A stretch of 64,000 nt of DNA from Lentilactobacillus sp. SPB1-3 (GCF_026913205.2 NZ_CP168151.1:1302001-1366000), one strand, 5' to 3'; counted from the stretch's first letter, positions 41,645 through 49,543 are shown. Notes: generated by a model from the letters alone, not told the origin. Made by a program: numbers and translations.

Positions 41645-41692
41645 TATTAATAGAATGGTATTCACGATGGTTCGATTCCATCGATGAGTATT
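41643..41692 (+). ncRNA. tRNA-like minihelix E (acceptor plus T arm)
   Basis: A 9-nt arm AAUAUUAAU pairs with AUGAGUAUU at eight of nine positions, enclosing a 13-nt linker and a perfect 6-bp T arm CGAUGG-UUCGAUU-CCAUCG. GGUUCGAUUCC is an exact T-loop consensus. It begins within the stop codon of the lipoprotein gene and is followed three bases later by a terminator. Confidence 0.6.
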
Positions 41693-41694
41693 GA

Positions 41695-41717
41695 CCCCTA
41701 TTTGGGGTTTTATTTTT
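41695..41717 (+). terminator. Intrinsic terminator of the conversion cassette
   Basis: CCCC-UAUUU-GGGG followed by TTTTATTTTT. It ends the plus-strand cassette before the integrase gene. Confidence 0.7.
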
Positions 41718-41789
41718 AAGTTCAAAAGAACATACGTGCCCCATAAAAGTAAAATGCAATACTTGAATTTGACAAAAGGAGATATAACT

Positions 41790-42917
41790 ATGGCATCCAT
41801 AACCAAACGCGGTAAAAAATGGCAAGTACGGATTGCTTATAAAGATGCTGCGGGTAATAAGAAATTTAAATCCAAAGGCGGATTCAACACAAAACGAGAA
41901 GCTGAATTATATGGTAATCAACTAGAGATTGATGTTAATAACGGTAACTTAATTAATGGCAAGACAGATTTTCCGGAGTATTTTTGGCACTGGTTTAAAC
42001 TATATAAAGAACCATCAGTCGGTCCAAGAACCTATCAGACTTATAGCCACTTTCATAAAGTGTTACAACGGTATTTTTCAAATATTTTTATAAGTGATAT
42101 GACTCGTAAAAGATACCAAGAATTTATTAATGATTTCGGGAATAGTCATGCTAAGTCAACTATTTTTAAGATGAATAGTTTAATCAAAGCCTGTGTCCAA
42201 AGTGCTGTTTATGAAAATGATTTAAAGAAAGATTTTACAGTCGGTGTTAAGTTAGTCTTTGATAAAACTCGCACGCAAAAAATTGAATACTTGAATATTA
42301 ATGAAATGACTGACTTAGTTTCATATATCATCACGCATCCTGACTATAAGTACACATCTAATTATATGATTCTAACTGCTGTATACACAGGTATGCGATT
42401 AGGTGAAATCCAAGCATTACAATGGGGTGCTATCAATTGGAATTTTAAGACAATCTCTGTTAAACAATCATGGAATAGCGAATCTGGCAAGTTTATTAGC
42501 ACCAAGAATGAATCATCAGTGAGAGTTATTCGTGTAAACAATACACTGCTAAATGAACTAAAACAGTTGAAAGAAGCACACAACCCTAGCGACAATCAAC
42601 AAGTGTTTGCCAATAATACCGGTAATATACCCAGTTCTGGCGCTGTGAATAAAGCATTGCGTAATTTAATGAAGAAAAATGATATTCAAAGAACTGGTTT
42701 TCACTTTCATTCGTTGCGGCATACTCATGTTGCCTACCTACTTGCTAATCACGTTGATTTGTATGTGATCGCAAAACGATTAGGTCATGCTGACGTGTCC
42801 ACCACCAGCCGAATTTATTCTTATTTGATCGATGAGTATAAAACTCAAGCTGATAATCAAATTGAATCAATCCTTGATAACATAAAAGGCGACAATTTAT
42901 CAGTGAGAGAAATGTGA
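41790..42917 (+). CDS. int: Tyrosine-family site-specific integrase
   Basis: 375 residues from ATG 41790 behind AAAGGAGATATAACT; a longer in-frame start at 41691 would lie in the terminator. Residues 1-55 are an Arm DNA-binding domain (KKWQVRIAYKDAAGNKKFKS), 60-160 a SAM-like core-binding domain, and 170-360 the catalytic domain with Arg203 (TGMRLGEIQAL), His307 and Arg310 (HSLRH), His333 (LGHAD) and Tyr343 (RIYSY). It integrates the phage at the ssrA 3' end just downstream. Confidence 0.95.
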   Translation: MASITKRGKKWQVRIAYKDAAGNKKFKSKGGFNTKREAELYGNQLEIDVNNGNLINGKTDFPEYFWHWFKLYKEPSVGPRTYQTYSHFHKVLQRYFSNIFISDMTRKRYQEFINDFGNSHAKSTIFKMNSLIKACVQSAVYENDLKKDFTVGVKLVFDKTRTQKIEYLNINEMTDLVSYIITHPDYKYTSNYMILTAVYTGMRLGEIQALQWGAINWNFKTISVKQSWNSESGKFISTKNESSVRVIRVNNTLLNELKQLKEAHNPSDNQQVFANNTGNIPSSGAVNKALRNLMKKNDIQRTGFHFHSLRHTHVAYLLANHVDLYVIAKRLGHADVSTTSRIYSYLIDEYKTQADNQIESILDNIKGDNLSVREM

Positions 42918-42927
42918 CACAATTTAT

Positions 42928-42982
42928 CGAGTTGCACAAAAAAGTTGCACAAATCGAAAATGTGCAACTTTTGTGCAACTCG
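42928..42982. repeat. Inverted repeat of integrase arm-type sites
   Basis: Four copies of GTTGCACA/TGTGCAAC, two in each direction, form a near-perfect 22-24-bp inverted repeat (left arm 42928-42951, right arm 42961-42982) about 110 bases from the attachment gene. This is where arm-type integrase sites are expected. A terminator is less likely because no T tract follows. Confidence 0.65.
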
Positions 42983-43023
42983 ATATTACTTTCTTATACT
43001 TTCTAGTCCCTTTTAAAAACAAC

Positions 43024-43066
43024 AAAAAAGCTCAAAACCTTGGTTTGATAGGCTTTGAGCTTTTTC
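43024..43066 (-). terminator. Terminator downstream of ssrA
   Basis: AAAAGCTCAAA (43026-43036) pairs with TTTGAGCTTTT (43054-43064); on the minus strand a T run follows. It also works toward the integrase. It lies in phage-derived sequence if the crossover is in the ssrA T arm. Confidence 0.7.
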
Positions 43067-43115
43067 TTATTGGTTCTAGTATATTCAAAACTGGAGTCGG
43101 CGGGAGTCGAACCCG
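43066..43115. other. Attachment site region (attR-like) at the ssrA 3' end
   Basis: The integrase, arm sites and the 3' end of ssrA lie in this order, so the crossover is expected in or near the T arm/acceptor segment 43093-43115. The second att copy is outside the window, so the core cannot be delimited here. Confidence 0.6.
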
Positions 43116-43457
43116 CGTCCGAGCATATCGGCACCTAGATATCTACGCTCATAGATCTACTATTTAAAATTCGCCATTGAAAACGCCGCAAATCAAGGCA
43201 CCCATCAATGACTAACCTGATTAATCTCTTCTATCTACTTCAGGTGGGAGCGAATAGCGTGAGTCCACTAAATTTAGGACCCAGATCTAACCCGTGGACG
43301 AAGTTAGGAGGATCTACGTTAAGCGCTTATTAGGCAGCTAAAGCGTAAGAATTGTTATTATTTTTTGCAGTTATAATTTAAACTGGACGGATTAACGTGA
43401 CGCCGCACGAAGCGCAATCCAGGCTCGACCTATACCCGTCGAATCCTTAACGACCCC
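43092..43457 (-). ncRNA. ssrA: Transfer-messenger RNA
   Basis: Minus strand, 366 nt. The acceptor stem pairs 5' GGGGUCG (43457-43451) with 3' CGACUCC (43099-43093), discriminator A at 43092; CCA is not encoded. The T arm is GCGGG-UUCGACU-CCCGC. The tag frame 43368-43330 reads AKNNNNSYALAA and a stop, starting from the resume codon GCA. It rescues stalled ribosomes. A TTGTGC-N18-TATGAT promoter-like pair (43510-43481) lies upstream. Confidence 0.95.
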
Positions 43458-43528
43458 GAAAAATACTGCACTAATACTTTATCATATTAGCCAACTTTAG
43501 GAAAGCACAACGTTTTTTAGGAACGGCA

Positions 43529-43897
43529 TCAATAAGTTTCCTCAATCAACTCCAACACGTGACTTAGAATCTCAGCTGGAGCTTGTTCAATTAACTCAAT
43601 ATTCCTATTCTCTGGATCAATTGCCCGCTCTTGATCCGTAAGAATAAATCCCTTAGTTTTAGTCCCTGTTAAAGGAACATTTAACGGAAAACTAGCTTGC
43701 CGTTCTGAAGAAGAAATGGCGACGATCTTAACCATTTTAGTGTACTTATAATATTCAGCATTTGATACGACTAACACCGGCCGTCTGCCATGCTGTTCAT
43801 GACCCAAAGTTGGATTTAAGTCAGACCAACAGATTGATCCCTGCTTAATTTCATCCCATCCCTGAGCATGATGAATATCTCCTTTAGACTCAGCCAT
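43529..43897 (-). CDS. mazF: MazF/PemK-type mRNA interferase toxin
   Basis: 122 residues. The fold core is visible: KQGSICWSDLNPTLGHEQHG, then RRPVLVVSNAEYYKYTKMVK and FILTDQERAIDPENRNI. The arginine after the first loop and the threonine/serine region match the active site. It follows its antitoxin by about 40 bases on the same strand. The size is slightly above the usual 110-115 because of an N-terminal extension. Confidence 0.88.
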   Translation of the reverse strand: MAESKGDIHHAQGWDEIKQGSICWSDLNPTLGHEQHGRRPVLVVSNAEYYKYTKMVKIVAISSSERQASFPLNVPLTGTKTKGFILTDQERAIDPENRNIELIEQAPAEILSHVLELIEETY

Positions 43898-43938
43898 TTA
43901 AAATCCCCCATTCAGAATAACTATTGCAATAGAATTGC

Positions 43939-44205
43939 TTAAAGCTCTTCTCTGCCAATTGCATCACCTAAATCAATTTCTCTAGTTTCTTGGCCATTGA
44001 AGTATTGTTCAACATCAAAACCGTCAAATCTCTTATCCAAAGGTGAGCGATTATCAGCTTTCCTAATAACAATTTCATTATTTCTAACATCAATTTCAAT
44101 TTCTTCGCCAACTGGATCGTCCAAACCAATTTGTTGTAACAAATTTTTTGGCAATCTAACACCCTGAGAATTACCCCATCTATCAACGGTTTTTCTAACC
44201 ATGTT
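43939..44205 (-). CDS. mazE: MazE-type antitoxin (AbrB fold)
   Basis: 88 residues from ATG 44205, chosen for the GGAGGGG before it. The N-terminal VRKTVDRWGNSQGVRLPKNL is the swapped-hairpin AbrB DNA-binding domain; the acidic C-terminus (FDVEQYFNGQETREIDLGDA) should occupy the toxin active site. It is the first gene of the pair, as usual. Confidence 0.9.
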   Translation of the reverse strand, partial: NMVRKTVDRWGNSQGVRLPKNLLQQIGLDDPVGEEIEIDVRNNEIVIRKADNRSPLDKRFDGFDVEQYFNGQETREIDLGDAIGREEL

Positions 44206-44241
44206 AACCCCTCCAATCACCTAATTTCGTTTTACGCCGAA

Positions 44242-44270
44242 AGTATACACCATGTATATCCGCCATACAA
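44242..44270 (-). promoter_or_regulatory. mazEF promoter and operator
   Basis: On the minus strand TTGTAT (44270-44265), a 17-nt spacer and TATACT (44247-44242). An inverted repeat TATAC-N5-GTATA (44244-44258) overlaps the -10 box, a plausible MazE binding site for autorepression. Confidence 0.72.
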
Positions 44271-44324
44271 TTAACTTGTCTTGTAAATGTGCTTACATAA
44301 TTAGCCAAAGAATCTAAAAAATAA

Positions 44325-44359
44325 AACTGATCTGTTAAACAAACAGACCAGTTCTTTTT
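44325..44359 (-). terminator. Terminator of the rsgA-type gene
   Basis: AACUGGUCUGUU pairs with AACAGAUCAGUU (one G.U), then TTTTATTTTTT on the minus strand, 11 bases after the stop codon. The reverse strand also has a T run. Confidence 0.85.
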
Positions 44360-44369
44360 TCATATTAAA

Positions 44370-45383
44370 TTACTTTTTTGCTATCTTCTTAACATTCTTT
44401 TTGAACCCTTTCATACCACCAACTGATTTAAACATTCGCTCAGTCTTAGCCTGTTCAATTTGCCGACCAGACATTCCAGAATATTGCAGTTCATGTTGAA
44501 GCTTCTGATAACTTGCTAACCTATCAGCTGACAATTCACCAGTTGCGACTGCTCGTTTAACGGCACAACCAGGTTCTGACTCATGCTGACAATCACTAAA
44601 TTTACATTCTTTAGCTAACTCAACAATATCACTAAAAGTTTGTTCAGCAGCGGACTGACTGACACCAACTATTCCAACGGTTCTGATTCCGGGAGTATCT
44701 ATAAGGCGAGCTCCATTAATCAGTAAATGCATCCTACTAGTAGTCGTAGTATGACGACCTTTGCCATCGTCCTCACGAATATCTTTAGTCTTTTCGACGA
44801 CTTGATTCATCAGCCGATTAATCAAAGTTGACTTACCTACACCTGAAGATCCGATGAATGCCACGTTGATTCCAGGAGTGAGATACTGACCAAACTGTTC
44901 AAGAGATGAAAGTTCATCCTTATTAGTAGTAACGATTGGAATCCCATAAGCATTGACTTCAATCTCAGCTTTATAATCTGCAAGTTGTTCATCACTAATT
45001 AAATCTGTTTTAGTTAATACTATGACTGGATTTGCCCCGCTATCCCAAACCAACGTTGTATAGCGGTCAAGTCTAGCCAAGTTAAAATCTTGGTTGACAG
45101 ACATAGTAATAAATACATAATCCAAATTTGCTGCGATGATTTGCTCGCGTTGATGTGAGCCTTCATTTTGGCGTTTCAACACACTTTTTCTCGGTAAAAC
45201 ATCCTTGATTATGACAAAATCGGTCTGAGATTCACCAATTATTTCATCGCCGACTACTGGACGTTTACCGTCATTCATAAGTTGCCCAGTGAGTTTAGCC
45301 ACAAATTCATTATTTTGATCATCAATTACTTTATAATTGTCCTGAGCCTGTAAACTTACTTGATATTTATTTTCTGTACGCAT
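44370..45383 (-). CDS. rsgA: RsgA-type ribosome-associated GTPase (paralogue)
   Basis: 337 residues. N-terminal OB-like domain (1-80), circularly permuted GTPase with LTKTDL (G4) before GSSGVGKST (G1) and DTPG (G3), then a zinc knuckle CKFSDCQHESEPGC. RsgA checks the maturing 30S subunit. The length is above the housekeeping form (about 295) and the gene lacks the usual phosphatase/kinase neighbours, so this is probably a paralogue. Its leader (45384-45469) looks like a ribosome-stalling attenuator. Confidence 0.92.
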   Translation of the reverse strand: MRTENKYQVSLQAQDNYKVIDDQNNEFVAKLTGQLMNDGKRPVVGDEIIGESQTDFVIIKDVLPRKSVLKRQNEGSHQREQIIAANLDYVFITMSVNQDFNLARLDRYTTLVWDSGANPVIVLTKTDLISDEQLADYKAEIEVNAYGIPIVTTNKDELSSLEQFGQYLTPGINVAFIGSSGVGKSTLINRLMNQVVEKTKDIREDDGKGRHTTTTSRMHLLINGARLIDTPGIRTVGIVGVSQSAAEQTFSDIVELAKECKFSDCQHESEPGCAVKRAVATGELSADRLASYQKLQHELQYSGMSGRQIEQAKTERMFKSVGGMKGFKKNVKKIAKK

Positions 45384-45469
45384 TGTGTTCCTCCTAAATT
45401 TTTTTAAATTGGGAGGCTGCCTGCTAGCCTCTAAGCTAGCACAATGCCCTTATTATTTAATTTATTCAT
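45384..45469 (-). promoter_or_regulatory. Translational attenuator leader of the rsgA-type gene
   Basis: On the minus strand, AGGAG and a leader frame of 12 codons (45469-45431, MNKLNNKGIVLA). Segment 1 (TGCTAGC, end of the leader) pairs with 2 (GCTAGCA); 2 (GAGGCT) also pairs with 3 (AGCCTC); 3 (CCTCC) pairs with 4, the GGAGG ribosome site of rsgA, with AATTT/AAATT extending the stem. Stalling on the leader would free segment 2, form 2:3 and release the ribosome site, as in erm genes. Confidence 0.7.
45431..45469 (-). CDS. Leader peptide of the rsgA-type gene (12 aa)
   Basis: MNKLNNKGIVLA with stop. An AGGAG site is six bases before the ATG. The last three codons lie in the first arm of the attenuator hairpin, so ribosome position decides the fold. 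Function as a sensor is inferred from structure. Confidence 0.6.
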   Translation of the reverse strand: MNKLNNKGIVLA

Positions 45470-45496
45470 ACAAATCTCCTTTATCTAATCTACGGT

Positions 45497-45523
45497 AATT
45501 GTAACAAATCAATGGTTACAATT
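45497..45523. promoter_or_regulatory. Palindrome upstream of the rsgA leader
   Basis: A perfect 9-bp inverted repeat AATTGTAAC-N9-GTTACAATT, upstream of the leader peptide. It lies in the presumed promoter region and may bind a transcription regulator. No T tract follows, so it is not a terminator. Confidence 0.5.
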
Positions 45524-45544
45524 ACTACTTATTCGCATCAACAG

Positions 45545-45574
45545 ATAAAAAACACCTCATCTCTGAGGTGTTTT
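45545..45574 (-). terminator. Bidirectional terminator after the NADH peroxidase gene
   Basis: AAAACACCTCA-TCTC-TGAGGTGTTTT, flanked by A and T runs, 14 bases after the stop codon of the minus-strand gene. Confidence 0.85.
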
Positions 45575-45587
45575 CATTATTTATAAA

Positions 45588-46958
45588 TTAAAACTTAGAT
45601 TCGCCTAAAGCATGTTGAGCAGCTAAGTTCATCAAACTCCATTGACGGTCAAAACCAGGTTGGAAGAAGAAGTCAGCTTCAGCAAGATCTTCAACCTTCA
45701 TTTCATTTTGAATAGCTAAGGCCAAAACGTTTCCTTCAGCTGTAATATCATAAGTCGATAGCACGCCGCCACCTAAAAGTCGGTGAGTTTGTGGATCGAA
45801 CAAAATTTTAACATAAACTTTTGGATTATCTTCGCCTTCAGGAACATAACTTGGGCGCAATGTGTCTTCATAGAAGCTAGAAGCAACTGTCACGCCATTA
45901 CGCTTAGCAGAAGCTTCGTTCAAACCACTAGTTGCAAAATGGTAATCAAAGACGCTAAGTGCACTAGAACCAACTAATCCCTTGAATGGAACAGATGGTT
46001 GTTTTTCAAATAAGTGTTGAGTGACATAACGAGCTTGACGACGAGCAACAGTAGCCAAAGCTATTGGCATCTTAGCTTGAGCAGCAATTGAGTAGGTCAA
46101 TGTTGCATCCCCAACAGCATATACATCTGGTAAGTTAGTTTGTAAGTATTCGTTAGTTTCAATAAAACCACGATCAGTTAGATTAACGATTCCCTTCAAC
46201 CAATCAGTATTAGGTTTAACCCCAGCAGCTTGGATGACGAAGTCTGAATCAAATGTACCTTTATCAGTAGTAACAGCCTTAACTGCACCATCTCCATCAA
46301 ATGACTTGATAGTAGCACCCATAACGACGTTGATACCTTTATCTTCCAAGTGTTTATTCAAGATATCAGTCATTTCAGAATCAAGATAAGCACCTAGTGG
46401 ACGATCTAGCATGTCTAGCAATGTCACATTTTTGCCTGCTTTACGGCTAGCTTCAGCAGCTTCGATACCAATGTATCCAGCCCCGATAATTGTGATATTT
46501 TTAACGCTGCTATCTTCCAACTTGCTCTTAATTGTGGTTGCCCAATCATAACCACGCATCAATGCAACGTTTTCTAAATCAGTTCCTGGAATTGGTAAAT
46601 TATTAGGTGTAACACCTGAACTTAAGATCAATTTGTCGTAATCGTAGTCGGCAAGTTCCCCACTCTTAGCGTCCTTAACTGTGACAGTCTTTTTATCAGC
46701 ATTAATCTTGGTAACTTCGTGATTGTTTAAGACATGAACACCTTGATCAGTAAATTGCTTAGGTTCAAAGTTACGAACATCATTAACGTCCGTAACACTG
46801 TTTTCTAAGTATAGTTCCATTCCACAAGACATGAATGAAACAAAGTCACCTGCTTCAAACATTGTAATATCAAGATTATCGTATCGGTGAAGTAATTCTA
46901 GTATCGCCTGATGACCTCCGTGTGAAGCACCTACTACAACAACTTTAGTTTTTGGCAT
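45588..46958 (-). CDS. FAD-dependent NADH peroxidase/oxidase (Npr/Nox family)
   Basis: 456 residues. FAD-binding GxGxxG-type start (VVVGASHGGHQAILELLHR), the redox cysteine in FMSCGMELYLE, a NAD site (TIIGAGYIGIEAAEASRKAG) and the second FAD motif (NLPDVYAVGDAT). Members reduce H2O2 or O2 with NADH via Cys-sulfenate. The presence of Cys42-type residue fits both peroxidase and water-forming oxidase; the PerR-type box upstream favours a peroxide role. Confidence 0.9.
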   Translation of the reverse strand: MPKTKVVVVGASHGGHQAILELLHRYDNLDITMFEAGDFVSFMSCGMELYLENSVTDVNDVRNFEPKQFTDQGVHVLNNHEVTKINADKKTVTVKDAKSGELADYDYDKLILSSGVTPNNLPIPGTDLENVALMRGYDWATTIKSKLEDSSVKNITIIGAGYIGIEAAEASRKAGKNVTLLDMLDRPLGAYLDSEMTDILNKHLEDKGINVVMGATIKSFDGDGAVKAVTTDKGTFDSDFVIQAAGVKPNTDWLKGIVNLTDRGFIETNEYLQTNLPDVYAVGDATLTYSIAAQAKMPIALATVARRQARYVTQHLFEKQPSVPFKGLVGSSALSVFDYHFATSGLNEASAKRNGVTVASSFYEDTLRPSYVPEGEDNPKVYVKILFDPQTHRLLGGGVLSTYDITAEGNVLALAIQNEMKVEDLAEADFFFQPGFDRQWSLMNLAAQHALGESKF

Positions 46959-47014
46959 ATGAAACTCCTCCTAAATATTAATAAATGTAAAGAGCAAACT
47001 CTATAACAATTACT

Positions 47015-47043
47015 ATCTTAGAATTGTTCTAAGCAAGAGTCAA
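47015..47043 (-). promoter_or_regulatory. Promoter with PerR-type box for the NADH peroxidase gene
   Basis: TTGACT (47043-47038), 17-nt spacer, TAAGAT (47020-47015) on the minus strand. The spacer holds CTTAGAACAATTCTAAG (47033-47017), which fits the Per box pattern TTAnAATnATTnTAA at all but one position. Binding would block the promoter. Confidence 0.7.
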
Positions 47044-47238
47044 GGCGGACAGAAATTTTTTGCTTCAAATTCGTCCAGACCCCTTCAATTCCATTATAGA
47101 AGTTTGTTACGAATTTTCATGTTTTATTATCTAAAAAAATCTTTGAGATTGGTAAAAGGCAGTTTAAAATGGTATATGGCCGTTAACACTGGTTTCACAT
47201 TAGAAAAAACAAATAATAATTTGATGGAGGAAAATAAT

Positions 47239-48423
47239 TTGTACATAAAAGACAATAAGCATCATTTAAAATTGACCAGAATGACGACGTTACTGGTTAC
47301 CATCCTGATGATTGGTGGTTTATTGACTGCTTGTGGATCGAGCAGTGATGCCACAAGCACTTCTGACTCAACAACAAGAACTGAGTCAGTTTCCAAAGAG
47401 AACACTAGCAATTCACATAAAAAGGCTAAAGTAACCAAATCAGTTAAGCAAAGACATACACCTGCTAGCACTAAAATTAATTCGCAGCGAAAAATAATTT
47501 TAACTAAACTTGTTAATTATACGAATAGTGAATCTGCGGGTCCCACTGGTAATTATTATTGGCAAAACGGTAAAGCCAGATTAAGTGGATTTAGTAACTT
47601 ACACGCTGGTGGTTATCGTTTCACTAGTGATAGTCAAGGCCGATCTGCTACCGCTCGCGCAGTCTTAACATATTCAGAATATCAATCTTCTGAAGGATCC
47701 CGCCAAGGTAGTCCACTTGATCCGCCCGCATGGCCCACTCCTAATCCTAAAGTCGCCATTTACTTTCATCTAACAGGTCGAACTTATCATGGGTACCTTT
47801 ATAATCGTAGTCACTCCATCGCTGACAGCTTATTAGGAAGCAAGTCATACACTTCTGAATACAACTTCACCACTGGAACCAGACCGCAAAACACCGGGGC
47901 TAATCAAAATGGTGGTATGAGATTTGCAGAAGAAACAGCCGAGAATTATTGGAAGAGTCATCCCCAGACGAACAACACTATTGATTATGAAACGACACCT
48001 GTATATGTAGGCAACGAAACCATTCCTAGAGGCTCTATCGTAGACATCCATTCTTCTGATAATAAAATCAATACAGAAGTCGTAGTAATAAATTCAGTTG
48101 AAGGTATTAAGATCAATTACAATACTGGTAGCAACAATGCCAAACCAATTGTCAGCTCATCAAACAATTACAGAACACAAACACACAGATCAACCAGTCC
48201 AACTCATACTACTGCCCCGTCATCCATTAACCAATCGAACTCATCAATCACAAAACAAGGTCAATGGTCAGTGGCAGCCACCAACATGGTATTTTTATCT
48301 GATTCAAACAAATTTTATTCTCGCGTAACTAATCCGAACAATTACCGTTATCTGAGCATTTCTCAAGCTCAAGCTGCCGGCGGTCAGCGTGCAGCTCGCG
48401 GAAATGAATATGCTCGACCATAG
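47239..48423 (+). CDS. Surface lipoprotein nuclease (DNA/RNA non-specific endonuclease family)
   Basis: 394 residues from TTG 47239, eight bases after GGAGG; longer starts lack a ribosome site. Signal peptide with lipobox GLLTACGSSSD. After a Ser/Lys linker, the nuclease domain has YNRSHSIADSLLG (DRGH-like catalytic His) and RPQNTGANQNGGMRFAEE (metal-binding Asn). The last about 110 residues are a Ser/Thr/Asn-rich tail. EndA-type surface nucleases degrade or process DNA for nutrition or uptake. Confidence 0.82.
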   Translation: MYIKDNKHHLKLTRMTTLLVTILMIGGLLTACGSSSDATSTSDSTTRTESVSKENTSNSHKKAKVTKSVKQRHTPASTKINSQRKIILTKLVNYTNSESAGPTGNYYWQNGKARLSGFSNLHAGGYRFTSDSQGRSATARAVLTYSEYQSSEGSRQGSPLDPPAWPTPNPKVAIYFHLTGRTYHGYLYNRSHSIADSLLGSKSYTSEYNFTTGTRPQNTGANQNGGMRFAEETAENYWKSHPQTNNTIDYETTPVYVGNETIPRGSIVDIHSSDNKINTEVVVINSVEGIKINYNTGSNNAKPIVSSSNNYRTQTHRSTSPTHTTAPSSINQSNSSITKQGQWSVAATNMVFLSDSNKFYSRVTNPNNYRYLSISQAQAAGGQRAARGNEYARP

Positions 48424-48424
48424 C

Positions 48425-48463
48425 AAAAAAGCTTACTCCGTTTTTGTCGAAGTAAGCTTTTTT
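48425..48463. terminator. Bidirectional terminator
   Basis: AAAAAAGCTTACT and AGTAAGCTTTTTT form a 13-bp stem between the convergent nuclease and Fe-S-family genes. Confidence 0.88.
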
Positions 48464-48467
48464 ATTG

Positions 48468-48863
48468 TTAGCAGATCATTTGACTCATTTTAACCATTTC
48501 TTGCTTACTCAATGGTTTTTGTTCATTAGCAATCGAGAATCGAACTGCGCTATCAAGGATTCCAGTATCATCTTTTAAAACAAAATTGCTTCCCTTGTAG
48601 TCTAAAGTTAAGCCGTTTTTCCAAAAAGTCAGCTCATCTTTAGAACTAAAGAAAATGAAATCTGTGTTGCTTTCAAGTAAATTACTGAAATCTTCATCAG
48701 TCTCAGAAGATGCGACAATTTGAAAACTATCTCCAATGGCGCAACTTCCTCCAAGATTAGAATACTTATTTGAGCCGTCATCCAAAATCAAATTAAGGAT
48801 TGGATATCCAGCAGCTCTTTCAGATAAAACTTTAGCGGCAGCGTCTTTTACAAATAACTTCAT
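48468..48863 (-). CDS. Iron-sulfur biosynthesis-family protein
   Basis: 131 residues from ATG 48863, with AAAGGGGATC in front. MKLFVKDAAAKVLSERAAGY and LNLILDDGSNKYSNLGGSCA resemble the HesB-like (Fe-S_biosyn) families of lactobacilli. Only one of the usual three cysteines is in place, so cluster binding is doubtful. Role uncertain. Confidence 0.65.
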   Translation of the reverse strand: MKLFVKDAAAKVLSERAAGYPILNLILDDGSNKYSNLGGSCAIGDSFQIVASSETDEDFSNLLESNTDFIFFSSKDELTFWKNGLTLDYKGSNFVLKDDTGILDSAVRFSIANEQKPLSKQEMVKMSQMIC

Positions 48864-49040
48864 AAAAAATGATCCCCTTTCTCTCTCGTTCGGCACATAT
48901 CAATTGTGCACAATTTAGTTTACATCAGCTCAGTTTGGAATGCAAACCACGGATCGATTAGCTTCAAGGTCAATTGGTTGCATCAGTGATGATAACAGGG
49001 TTTAATATACTAAAACATAAAAAGAAATGGGTTGATTATA

Positions 49041-49541
49041 ATGACTGAAAATACTAAGTCGACATTATCGTTTACCGATATTAATGAGGTTCGCCCATTG
49101 ATAGTTGATTTATTTGAATCGCTGTGGGGATCAGATGAAATGATTCTTTCTTCAGGTGTTTATAACATTAATAAACTTGATGGATTGGTTGCTCATGAAG
49201 GCGACGACATCGTAGGCATCGTAACTTATGAAATTAAACCAGATTTAGTGGAAATCGTTTCGTTGAACAGTTTTAGTGATGAAACAGGTATCGGAACCAG
49301 TTTGTTAGATCAAGTCAAATTGATTGCTAAAGATCATCATCTAGACACGATTAACATCATCACAACTAATGACAACGTTCAAGCACAGCAGCTTTATGAA
49401 TATCTTGGCTTTTCAGCAATTGATGTTATCGAAGGTGCGGTAGATGAAGCTCGAAAAATCAAACCAGATATTCCCATAATTGCCGATAACGCTTTAGAAA
49501 TCCATGACGAAATTCTGTATGAATTAAAACTAAATCGGTAA
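49041..49541 (+). CDS. GNAT-family N-acetyltransferase
   Basis: 166 residues. The acetyl-CoA site appears as VEIVSLNSFSDETGIGTSLL with a C-terminal AQQLYEYLGFSAIDVI motif. The substrate cannot be told from sequence. It is monocistronic between a divergent gene and a terminator. Confidence 0.8.
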   Translation: MTENTKSTLSFTDINEVRPLIVDLFESLWGSDEMILSSGVYNINKLDGLVAHEGDDIVGIVTYEIKPDLVEIVSLNSFSDETGIGTSLLDQVKLIAKDHHLDTINIITTNDNVQAQQLYEYLGFSAIDVIEGAVDEARKIKPDIPIIADNALEIHDEILYELKLNR

Positions 49542-49543
49542 AC

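Noticed and set aside
38641-41692. Integron-type attC sites after each conversion gene
   Set aside because: The hairpins differ in sequence and lack the core GTT/AAC sites; the integrase is a phage type. Kept only as a remote alternative for the minihelices.
48468-48863. A classic A-type Fe-S carrier
   Set aside because: The three conserved cysteines are not all present, so only a family-level label is given.
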